Shown: one piece after another, positions 22,930 to 34,700 of the stretch
Layout of the letters: every line of letters starts with the position of its first letter
How positions within the stretch are numbered: the stretch's first letter is position 1
From: Ignelater luminosus
Lineage: Eukaryota; Arthropoda; Insecta; Coleoptera; Elateridae
DNA: 64,000 nucleotides
Assembly (NCBI GenBank): GCA_011009095.1
Contig: VTPC01001072.1
Span: forward strand, 1-64,000
Direction of reading: 5' to 3'
Position numbers and translations under genes: made by a program
Notes under the pieces: generated by a model
Seen by the model: the letters and a program-made list of their open reading frames with translations, nothing else
What the model was told of the DNA's origin: nothing
The model's database searches: none

Positions 22930-24725
22930 GAATATTCTACGAATCTAGCTTCAACACACGTCGTAGATAGAAGTTGTCTAACGTAAGAAAAAGATAGCCA
23001 TACTTGAAGCGAGGGATGTATAGAACGATCGGTTATTGTTTACCTTTGGTTTTGTTTTCAATCGGTTTGACGTTTCTTAACATTTAAATACGAACGTACT
23101 AAAACCACACTAAAACACGCCTTGCACGAAAATTGTGTGTTTAGTTTATTAAAATTATTACATATATAAGATATTTACATTTTCAAATAATTTATAAAAT
23201 AGTAATTATGGTTTTTTAAGCTGAAATCAATTGTAAAACGCAAAAATATGCTGATGATACTTTTTAGGTTATTTTCACCAAATACTTTTAATTCTCAATC
23301 TTTGAATGTATTAAGGATTAATTTTGTTACAGAAATTCTTTAAAATGGGATTTTATGGAGAACAATTAAGTTGTATAGCAAATTTTAAATGTGTTATTTA
23401 TTACTGTCTTAATTTTTATTACCTAAGTTTCAACAAGAATTATTACATTACTTTCATTGACAGGTAAGTCAAAACTCTACAATTTTCAGCCTATGCTGAT
23501 TAGTTGATTCTGCTTAGGTATCATACTAAACCACTAAACCATCAGCTATCTATCAAAGAAAGTGGAGTATGTTCACAACAATCAAGATGCACCACATAAA
23601 ATTACATTCAAAACTGAATAACAGTGGTGGTGTTTAGCAAGCAGATAAATGAGTTACGGATATGCAATTATCATACATGTGGAAATGTTTTTATAAGATG
23701 AAATAAGAAACCCATTCTCTTATCAGAAATTTATTTCATCTACATTTTTGTGATCCATATCGAAGGACTTCTAATTTACTGAATGTTAATAAATTACAGT
23801 AATAAATAATATTATTGATGTGATGTTACTGTATAAATCTTTATAACTGTTGATTCTGAATATGTTTAAAATAAATATATCTACCTACTTTGTAAAATCT
23901 TTAATGTTCAGTTCAGTTTTTCAATAACAAGTTTGCAAGAACTAAGTACATAAATCTTTTTATTTAATAATAACAATTTCTTGTAAAAGCATATTCCACA
24001 TGTATAATAACTGCATATCAATAACTCATTTATTCACTTAGCTAAAACCATTACTGTTATTTGATTTTGGATGTAAATTTATGCAATGCATCCTTATCGT
24101 TCTGAACATACTCCACTTTCAAATTTTATGAGTAGCTGCTGGTTTATTATAACACCTAAGCAGAATCGAGTAATTAACACAGATTGAGAATTGTAAAGTG
24201 ATTTTTGACTTACCTGTCAATAAAAGTAGACAAACTTGGAGTTCCTGTCGAAACTTTGTGAAAACTAAACACAGTAATAAATAACACATTTACAATTTGC
24301 TGCACTTAATTGTTTTCTTGTTGTAGATTGTCCCATTTTAAGGATTTGTATAATAACATTATTTCCTAAAACCATCAAAGATTAGGAATTAGAAGTGTTC
24401 GGTGAAAATAACCTAGAAAAGTATCAACAGATTTCTACAGTTTACACTTGATTTCAACTTAAAAGAAACCCTAATTACCACTTAGGAAATTATTTGAAAA
24501 TATTAATTATAATATCGTATAGTTGTAATAATCTTTGTAAATTAAACACACAATTTTTTACGTTCATATTTAAATGTCAAGAAACGTCAGAACCGAGTGA
24601 AAACAAAACCAAATGTAAACAATAGTCGATTGTTCTATACATTACTCGATTCACGTATGTCTATCTTTTTCTCACACTAGGCAACTTTAGTGTGTTGATA
24701 CTAAATTCGAAAAATACTAAAAGAC
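22930..24725. mobile_element. ~1.8-kb foldback (long inverted repeat) element
   Basis: The left arm runs inward from about 22930 and the right arm outward to about 24725, mirrored around ~23835. Paired landmarks: taagaaaaagatag (22985) with ctatctttttctcaca (24660); ttgacaggtaagtcaaaa (23458) with ttttgacttacctgtcaa (24207); ctgcttaggt (23511) with acctaagcag (24155); aaatgagtt with aactcattt (23648 and 24025). The arms are about 0.9 kb each, diverged and AT-rich, with almost no unpaired centre and no coding content. I found no clear target duplication. Confidence 0.8.
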
Positions 24726-25722
24726 CTCTTGGATCTATTCCGAGATTTTCTACAGGCCTTTCCCTCATTTAACACGGTGCATTCTATAAATCACCTTGAA
24801 ACTAGTTTTTCTTAAATCTAAAAAATGGTGAAATTAAAATTATGACCTTATACTTCTGAATCCGTCCCTGTTCAAGATCAATAAAGCAATTCCATAAAAA
24901 TATTTTGAAAGTCATCTCATCACAGATGTATCACTTTAATATGTTTTATTATGGATTATAGATTACGAAACGCTTTAATGTGTTTTAAAAATCATTACTT
25001 AGCGAGAGGCACGCTGCATTTTATCAATTAACAACATTATGCACTAAAAGCATCCCTCGTTGATGAATCACGATTATTAATAATCATTAAGTTTAGTTCA
25101 GACTGTCAAGGGTGGTGCATTATAATGATCCCACATTCAGACGTTGAATGTTCACTAAAAAGTAATTATAGCAACATTATCTTGCTCGTTCCTTAAACTT
25201 GATGTTCCTCATTATTGCTACTGCTTTTTATTATAAATTCTGCTGCATCACTTGTTCTTCCCTTTTTTCGTTTTGTATGAAAAAGGTAAATTGGGTTTTA
25301 TTTGCATTCTTGCCTCTGTGTTAGCGCGTTTAATTTCAGTTTTATGCAGTCATTCGTTTTACATTAAACGTAATTAGGATTTAATTTGTTTTGTAACAAT
25401 TGGTGTGTAATTTAATTACTGCACGATGCACAAGTTGTAGTGCTCGGTAAATTCGTTTTTAATACCGCAACTTGCAGTATTTGTTACTTGTTTGTTGGGA
25501 ATTAAATGAACAAAACTGATAATCAAGAAGTAACGAGTAACTTCTTATCGAAAAGTCAGTTATCAGATCACTATAGAAGTTAACTCTCACAGTCAATTCA
25601 GAATTTCTTAATATATATGTTTGTTCACAAGTTTACCAGGTCTCAAGCCCTAGGACTTAACATTTCCTTGTGAACAAGTCAAATAAATACAATACTTGAA
25701 GCCAGTTAACTTCTTTTAAAGA
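24726..25722. other. Intron, no distinct feature
   Basis: AT-rich, no coding signal. At 25726 a tACAGGGTGGTCTAAATTC motif resembles the left end of a CAGGGTG-type TIR element; its partner was not located. Confidence 0.4.
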
Positions 25723-25899
25723 TATACAGGGTGGTCTAAATTCTAGGTAAATTAAGGGTATCCAGGTTATTTGGCGCCTATGACAGAATCTCTTAAGGAG
25801 CCTTCGTGTGGCAAACAGAGTGGTGCATAGTACATTTAATGCCAGTTTCAGTTGTCTACAGTCTACACGACACCTTTGACAAGCTATAAATTGTTGCGC

Positions 25900-27860
25900 C
25901 GCCGCCGGTACTGCTTTAGATAATCTGTGGCACTACGCTGATCGTACAAGAAATACGTCTAGGATTTACAAACTTGCAAAGTTGCAAACTCCACTTAATA
26001 ACTTACGGTTATGGGTTATTACATGTTTGAAACTTCTGGGAAAAACGCTGGGAATCCACTCTTAACACTCGTAGGCACTAAATAACCAACAGATTATTAA
26101 TTCGAAATTACGTATTACGTCATGCCATTCGAAATTCCGAAAAATCTTTAGATAGTCCGTTGCGCTACAATAATTGTACAACAAAGAGTGCGTCTACAAA
26201 TCACAAAATTCACTTACAGATATGGATTTTCACAATATGACTAAATATCTGAATGGCCTAAAAGTTACGTCATACTACTGGGAACGCAAAAGAATCTAGA
26301 TAATCTGTGACGCTAAGACGCGATGATTCTACAAAGAGTATGTTCACAATTTACTGAATTGTGAAGTTACAAATCGAATTTACACATATGGGTTTTGATA
26401 ACGTTATTAGATGGCTGGATTAGGGCTGTGGGGTGATTGTCAATTTCAATAGTCGACCAATCGGATAATCAAAATAATTAATTATTCGGAATAATCGTTT
26501 AATAGAAATAATCGGAATAATCGATAAACAATCGAGATTTCAGAATAATCAAAATAATCGATAAATACTCGAGATATTCGAAATAATCGGATCAAAAAAA
26601 CCGAAAGAATCGAACTAGTCGAGATAATCGAAAGAATTGAAATAATCAAGACAATAGAAAAAATCGAGATAATCGAAATAATACGAAGAATAAAAACAAT
26701 CGAAAGAATTTAGTAGTCGAGGTAATCAAAAGAATCGAAATAATCGATTAATGTAAATTATCGATTAATGGAGATAATCGATAAATAATCGAGATAATGG
26801 ATAAGTAATCGAGATAATTGAGATATTTAAAATTATCGAGATATTCGAAATTATTGAAATAATCAAAACAACCGATTAATCGGTTTTTTAAATGGCAATC
26901 GAGCTTTCGAATAATGGATTATTATGTACAGCCCTAGTCTGGATACTTCAGGAAGCACACTGAAAATTTTGAGGAAAAAACACTGAAAATCTACTATGAA
27001 CACTCGTAGCCAATATGTTATTAGATGGAGGTTAGGAGGTACGTCATCCCACTCGAAATGCAAAACGAATCTGTAAAGAATTAGAGTCGCCACAACGATT
27101 TTACAGAGTACGACTGTAATTCACTAAATTGTGACGTTACAAATGGAATTGAAAATTCTTAGGAAAAAATGCTGAAACTCTACTTTGAACACTCGCAGAC
27201 ACTAAATGACCAACAGATTATTAGTTGGAGATTACGAATTACGCCATGCCAATTGGAACGTGGAGAAATCATTAGACTGTCCGTGCCGTTACACTGATTG
27301 TACAGAGTGGCAATAAGAAGTAATTATGATCGTACAGTGAATCACCTACGAAACGTTAAAAAACGTGTAGATTTGTATGTTTTTGCATTTATCACCTTTT
27401 CTTACGACTTCCAGAATACCCATGCTCATGCCCATTGATTATGTTTTGCAGTTAAGGATTTTACGTATTTCAGAATATTTTGTTATGTATTAATAAATGC
27501 ATTCGATTTTCCAAGAAGACTACGCTCTTTCAATTCTAAGAGACAGAAATGCAAACAAATACTAAATTTTCACATAATATGCCGACTGTACAAAAAGTAC
27601 ATCTAGAATTCACAAGATTGTAAAGCTGCAAATCGAGTTTACGAACTTATTACAGATATGAGTTTTCTTAATGTTATTAAATGTCTAAATATTCCAGAAA
27701 GAACAATGAAAACCCTGAAGAAAAACGATGGGAATTTATCCTGAACACTCATGGACACTAAGTAACCAATAGATTTTGTTCGAGATTATGGATTACGTCA
27801 TACCATTCGAGACGTAAAACAATCTCTACATCGGGCCGGCGGCGGCGATGCTAGTCGCTA
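25900..27860. repeat. Diverged long-unit repeat field
   Basis: Four to five diverged copies of a several-hundred-bp unit. Recurring landmarks are aaCACTCGTAG(G)CACTAAATAACC, AACAGATTATTAGTTGGAGA, TTACGTCATGCCATTCGAAA, a gTACAGAGT(G/A) motif and cacaaaattcactt...gaatttacagatatgg. Copies are centred near 26090, 26270, 27020, 27210 and 27760. A GCCGCCGCCGG motif at the left (25899) and its inverse at the right (27836) bound the field. A hAT-type MITE interrupts one unit. Confidence 0.65.
26421..26936. mobile_element. 516-bp hAT-type MITE filled with TCGA/ATAATCG minisatellite
   Basis: The ends are TAGGGCTGT and ACAGCCCTA. The flanks are GGCTGGAT (26413-26420) and GTCTGGAT (26937-26944), an 8-bp duplication with one difference. 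A related uninterrupted repeat unit nearby supports an insertion event. Almost the whole interior is short degenerate units such as AATCGAAATAATCGAAAGA and AATCGAGATAATCGATAAAT. No coding sequence. Confidence 0.87.
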
Positions 27861-30800
27861 GTGTGGCAGAAAAAGGGTGGTACGTGATGCGTTTAATACG
27901 TTTCGAGTTACATCTTTAAATTGACAGTCATAGTATTCACCGTTTTCTCAGCTTTCAGAATATTTATGGTTTGTTATATCTATTTTGAAAAATATAACAA
28001 TATTAATGTAACTTTCATAATCTAGCATGCTACGATTTTGAGAGAAACCAAGAAAATAGCTTACCTTTCACCTACGATATCTATTTGTAATTAAATAAAA
28101 TTTTCTGAACGTTCTTACTGACAATACCTGACAAAAGTGCAAAGAAAATGCTAAAATTTCAACTTTGGGAAGATTGGTGTGTCTTGTCTTAAAAAAAGCC
28201 TAAGTGATATGAAATGCATTATTAACACTTAATGTCAAAATAGAAATGTATTTTATGTTTATTTTGTTCACATCTCTCAATATTTATAATTATGATATTT
28301 ATTTGTGTAGTCGAGATTTTGCCATTGAATATTACACAGTTCGTTTTATGTAATGGGATATTAATCATCAAAAATTTTTATTGCACATATATAGAAGAAA
28401 TATAATATTAAAACATCTAGAGGAATCAAGCACTAAATAAGTATGAATACATTTATATCTCAACATTTACTGTTAATAATATTGTATTTCATGCCACTTA
28501 CGTTTCTTTCGTTAGAAAACATGTACACTAATTTTCCCAAAGATAAAATTTCATTTTTGTATACTTTGGGAAATATTGTATTGACAACAATGCATAGCTT
28601 AGATATTTGTATTCCATCTGTTGGCAATTAAAAGCATTTCCATATTTGTATTTTGAAGTTAATTACGTTTAAGGTTATGTTTTGCGTTATGTAGCAGAAA
28701 TCGTTAAATGCCAATGTATATTTTATATTATATTACATTTAATATCATTTATAATAACGACCTATAAGGACAAATATCTGAAAACTGCAGTGAGTTACAA
28801 AATCAAGTTGCGAATTTTATTTGGTTTGTTTCCATACTACACACAGCCATGTGGATTTTGACTTTTGATTGGATAGTTTTGTTTATTTTATTTCTGTCCA
28901 ATGGTTTAGTGAATCATAACCAAATGTTGTACCAAATTTATTAGAGATATACTAACATATTGTGAGAATTTCAAAATATTCTCGGTGTTATGTAATTCCC
29001 ATCGTACATCCCTTAAGACAAGTTAAGATTTTTAAACTCGAAACATCCGTATCAACCCTTCACCCATCACTATAATCTCAGAATCTAATTTTAGTGAAAC
29101 ATTTGTCCGATACCATTCAATTTACACATCCAGCATAGCGGTCCGCGTTGAATATTATTGGAGAAACACGATAAACTTTACTAATTTCAGTTTAAATTGT
29201 AAATTGCTTGCACAAGTTGGTAAACTTATTGCGGTTATACAGAGTTGAGGTTTGTGATTACCAAGAGTTACTAATGTGCATGTTAATCTAACCAATTATC
29301 GTTGGATCGGGCTAATATCTTCTATCTTCCTTAGTTTGCCCGATCCCTCTTCTGTGTGTTGTTGTTGTTATATGGCATCAAATTCTATTTGCTCATACAC
29401 ATAAAACCCAGTCGAGAGATACCCAGTGTAAAACGCGGTCTTAACGTGCAAGTTTACTCTAAACGCGGAAATGGAAACTTCAGATATATGTAATAACAAT
29501 TATTAATTAAAGAGGTATATCCGGGTAGGCGTATAAAACGATGTTTACACACCTCGAGCTCGACCAAGAGTACACGTATGCATAATTAATTGTTTCTAAC
29601 TTGAAGCGGCGAAGAATGATTAATTTTAAAATCTAAAAAGCAGATCCTCCCTTCAACGGATTTTTCCTTATCTCTGTTTTGACATACATTGCCACATGGC
29701 AAAGTAGTCTAGTGATGGGCATGTCGTAAAACCCTGACTCACATGCTTATGTAACTGCCGCACTTTCTGATAGGGGTGGTTGGGCAAAATGTACAGTTGT
29801 TATACGAGGGTGAAACAGATTAGCAACTAAACACCGAAGGGAGACTTTACAATCCCTTGATATTGATCCATATTCGTGTGGTTATTTTACGGAAATTTAC
29901 CTAAATCATCATGTCGTATGTAATATATGCAAGGTATATAAAGCTCGCGGGGTGGTATAAAACTACAAAGAAACACGAAATTTAGATTGGAGAATGAATC
30001 ATTTGGGGTGAAATTTTTTGTCTTGCGTATTACACAATAATAATGTGAAAAAATTAAAATTTTATTGCCATAAAAAAAATGGAAGTCGAAATTAAAATTG
30101 AAAGGAAGGAAGGCCATCAACCAACTGAATGGGATTGTTGAAATCAAATTAAAATTATATCGGTAATAAAGTATGAACAAAACCCTCTCTTTATTATTTT
30201 AGCAAAATAATTCAATGGGGCGGATTTTATGTGCGCGCGTTACATGGGGTGTCGTATACTGGTTAAATCGGAATGATGCATATACATTTTGTTGTGATAG
30301 AACGAAGATAATTGCATTATAAAACAATAAAGCCTTTTATTTACGATAATATTGATTATCTAAAGTGCTCATTTCGTTACAGCTTAGAATTAATATGGAA
30401 ATTTAATGAACTATTAGGAAATAAGGGATTATGAATAATTGAAAAAGGAAACCTCGCGTGTTCAGGATTTTTTTTCCTCTTGTTACCTACCAATTTATAA
30501 AATTAGGGAAAAATAATGAAAATAGAAAAATTGCTCTATTTAACTACTTAATTATAATCAAATAATACGTGTGCTTTTGATTTTAGTTATTTTAGATTAA
30601 CAGTTGTTTGATTACTTTGAATGTTACATAGGAAGTTCCAGTAGGGGCGGAGTGTGTAAGCAGAAATGTTGGAAAATGTAGAAATACAATATTTCACTAA
30701 ACTAAGTTGGCCCTTTCTCTAGAGTTGGGTTTGCCATACATCGGGTTATTTGCGGTAAACAACTATCGAAATCCACCCTATGTGTTTAAATTAGCTTTCA

Positions 30801-31319
30801 TCTTCATTTAACCTCAATAGCCCAGGTAGATTAGACGAAAATTAGGATAAACCTAAAAAAAATACAACTGAAACTATTCCCATTTGCTCCTAATATGCTC
30901 TAGTTCTTGGCAACATATCTAAAGTTCCCATCTCGACGAAACTTCAGGTCCTTGGACATATGAAGCAGTGTCTGTCTACAATAACCAAACAGCGGAATTT
31001 TTTATAAAAGATTTCTATGTTTTGTACGTAATTACTTGATACTACTCCCATAATGTCTACGAACTATTCTCAACTAAGCAACAAGAAAGAATGTGAAAAA
31101 TCAACACCAAACATTCTGCACCACAGTTTCGGTCAGACTTCCTTCGTAAAGATGAGAAAAAAGATGGGTTGATAAAACTGCCCATAAAAAGCTTGCTTGG
31201 CGCCGCTTACAGAGTTTATCAGTATACAGGGAAGACCGACACAGTTATTGTTGATCGCGCTCAGCGGCTAGAATCGGGAAATAACACAGTATCTGCATCC
31301 TCCATCAAGCAAACTTGAT
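27861..31319. other. Intron, no gene
   Basis: AT-rich with scattered short open frames (for example at 28443-28631 and 29887-30180), none with recognisable motifs or splice support. Confidence 0.4.
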
Positions 31320-34300
31320 AGGAAAATCTTTTAGATTGCATTGCAACATGCGAAGGCAAGAGAGTGGGGCTGGCCTTCCGCACGATATGCTGCCATTTTG
31401 CTTCATCTGCGGTGATCAATAGTTGGATTCCATCATATCCTCTTTATATAACCTTCTTAGACAAAGCTTAAACTAATTTTCCAGTCGGAATTTCTCCACT
31501 GCACACCTATAACAGCCAATGGTCAAATAACACAGTTCACCAGACTACCTGCGATAATCGATGGACTTCACCAAAACTTTCTTTTGACATTCTTCGGAGA
31601 AGCTAATCATGTGGTTCTAGAATGAGGTACCTTACATGATATGACACTAAATGATCACGACTCGCTTTACATTCTTTATTTAATCTGTTTATAAAACACA
31701 ATTTAGCTTTAAAGTCAGAATCTCCTTTCCGTTAATCGCCTGTCGTGGTCTATTTTTGTAGCAAGCGCTTTGGGTACTTCCCTCTGGACACCTATACTGA
31801 TATTTTTGAATCAGACGTCTTAGCCACTTCTCTCTGGCCACCAACACTGATAGATGATTGAAACTTCCCTACGTTCCTTGTCTAATCCGATTAATAAAAA
31901 TAATCTAGCTCTAACGTCGGATTGATCGCCTATGGTGGCCTATTTTTGTATCAGTCACCCTGACCACTCCCTTAGTCACTTTCCTCTGGCTATCTACACT
32001 GATAAATGTTGAGATTTGCCCTACATTTTTTATTTAGTTTGCTTAGAAAAACAGTGCAGTTCTAAGATGAAAATTTTCTTTTCAGTTGATATGATGGTGG
32101 CCTATTATATCAGGCGTTTTGACTGCCCATCTCTGGGTACCTACACTGATAGATAATCAAGACTCGTACTTCCATGGTTTTACCCGCTTAATAAAAGCAA
32201 ACTGACTCTAAGATGAAAATTTCTTTTCTACTGATCCCTATGGCAGCCTATTTCTGAATCGTGCGCATTAGTCACTTTCTCTCTGGCCATCTACACTGAC
32301 ATATGTCGGGACTCGTTCTCTACATTCTTTAAAAAAACAATCTAGCTCTAAGGTCGGGATTTTCTTTTTATTAATGGCCTATGCCGTCTTAAATTGGAAT
32401 CCGGAGGCTTTAGTCGCTTCTCACTGGCCCTCTGCACCGATAAATAATGAAGATTCACTCTGCATTGCATGTTTAGTTTGCTTAGAAAAACAATCTAGTT
32501 CTAAGGCCAGAACTTCTTTTTACTGATCATCTATGCTGGCTTATTTCTGAATCAGGCACTTTGGTCGCTCTCTTGCTGGTCACCTACAGTGATAAATGTT
32601 GAGGCTCGCCCTAAAAGTCTTATCTATCCTGATTAAATAAAACAATCTAGTTCGAAGATCAACATTTCCTATTCATTGGTCGCTTATAATGACCTATTAT
32701 TGCATTAAGTACTTCTCTCTAGTCGCCTACGCTGATAAATATCCAGACTTGTCCTACATTGCTTGTTTAGTTCGCTTAGAAAAACACTCTAGCTCTAAGG
32801 TCAGAACTTTTTTTTTGATCGCTTTTGCTGGTCTATTTCTTGAATCAGGCGCCGTAATAACGCTGATAAATGTTGAGGCTCACCCTAAATTTCTCGTCTA
32901 TATTTCAATTAAGAAAAACAATCTAACTCTAAGGTCAAGATCTCCTTTCCAGTAATAGCCTATGGCGACCTATTTCTAAATCAGTCGTCTTAGCCACTTC
33001 CCTTTGACCATCTACACTGATAAATGATCGAGACTCACCCTACATTCATTGTTTAATCAGTCTAAAAAACAATCTAGTTCTAAGGTCTGAACTTTCTTTT
33101 TATTGATCGCCTATGTTAGCCTATTTTGGAATCAGTCGCCTTGGTAAGTTTATTACTGGCCATATATACTGATAAATGTTGCAGCTCGTCCTAAATGCCT
33201 TGTCTATTTCGATTAAGAAAAATGATCTAGCTCTAAAGTCAAAATTTTCTTTCCATGGATCGTCTATAGTGACCTATTTTTAAATCAGGGGTCTTGGCCA
33301 CTTTCCTCTGGCAATCTATACTGATAAATAAGAAAAGACTCGTCTTATATTGTTTGTGTAACCTGCTTAAGAAAACAACTTAGCTAAAGTCAGAATTTCC
33401 TCTTCATTGATCGCCTATGCTAGTCTAGTTTTGAATCAGACGCCTTCGTAACTTCCCTATGGCCATCTACACTGAAAAATGATCGAGACTTGCCCTGCAT
33501 TGTGTGTGTAATCTGCTTAAGAAAAACAACTTAGCTTTAAGGTCAGAATTTTTTTTCCATTGATCATCTATGGTGACCTATTTTTGATTTAGGCACTTGG
33601 ACCACTTCTATTTGGCAACCTACACTAATAAATGATCAAGACTCGCCCTATTTGATCTAGTTAAGAAAAACAATTTAGCTTTAAGTCGAATCTTCCATTC
33701 AATTGATCACCTAGAGTAGCCTATTTTTGAATCGGCGCCATAGTTACTTCTATCTGACCACCTAGATTAATAAATGATCGAGATCTGCTCTACTTTCGTT
33801 GTTTAGCGTGCTTAAGAATAACAATCTAGCTATAATGTAAGAATTTATTTTCCATTGATTTGCCTATGCTGGCCTATTTTTTCAAACCAAGGGCTTAGCC
33901 CCCCTCTCTTCACCTACACTAATAAATGCCGAGACCCTTCTTAAATTGTTTATTTCATCTACTTGAGAAAAATAATCTCTCTCTGAGGGTTAAATTTATT
34001 CTCTATTGTTAGCTCTCTCTCCTATGTTAGTCTATTTTTGATTCAGGCGCCTTGGCCACTTTCCTCTGGTTACTTACACTGATAAATAGTCGATACTCGC
34101 CCTACATTGTTTATTTAATCTACCCAAGGAAAACAATCTAGCTCTACGATCAGAATTTCCATTCAATTAGTGGAGGCCTATTTTTGAATATATAGCATTC
34201 CGCATGCGGTGGTCAATGCTCGAGTTCCATATTCTACGTCACGTCTTACGCTCTTATCTATTGTGGAAAGGAAAGGAAGCTGTCTGGGTCTAGTTCTTAG

Positions 34301-34700
34301 TTAGGTTGTATGCTCTCTTAGTTGTGGTTCGAATGTGTCTTCCACCATACCATCAATCAGATCATATCGAACCTGTTTAAGAGGCGCTAAATCGGTTTTA
34401 AGCTTTCGGCCTTCCTTTGGATGCCTACACTCTTTTCTCTCCTTGTGTTTTAATTTTCTTAAGAGAAGCTTCTACTTCTAGAATAGGGTCTTGCACCTCC
34501 CTTACTATCAAGCTAACTACTGTGACTCACAGACAAGTTTAACCTCACCCTCTTCATTTAATCTACCTAGAGAAAGTGAATCTGCTACAATATCAGAATT
34601 TGCAGTCTCTTAACCACTTGTGGTAGCCTATGGCCATTTTTCGCCCTCCACCGGGCCATTTACTATGTTCAAAGTCGGGCTCCGTTATGTGAGTTATGCT
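31320..34700. repeat. ~150-bp satellite array, about 16 clear copies plus decayed edges
   Basis: Core 31690-34175. The unit reads roughly AACAATCTAGCTCTAAGGTC, AGAATTTCCTTTTCATTGAT, CGCCTATGGTGGCCTATTTT, TGAATCAGGCGCCTTGGCCA, CTTCCCTCTGGCCACCTACA, CTGATAAATGATCGAGACTC, GCCCTACATTGTTTATTTAA. The CACTGATAAATG landmark recurs near 31998, 32144, 32293, 32435, 32587, 32729, 32860, 33012, 33163, 33318, 33467, 33623, 33763, 33915 and 34074, spacing about 131-159 bp. Poorer copies extend to about 31320 on the left and 34700 on the right. Confidence 0.92.

Noticed and set aside
31320..34700. Could the regular arrays be CRISPR-like
   Set aside because: Units are contiguous tandem satellites without unique spacers, and the genome is eukaryotic.
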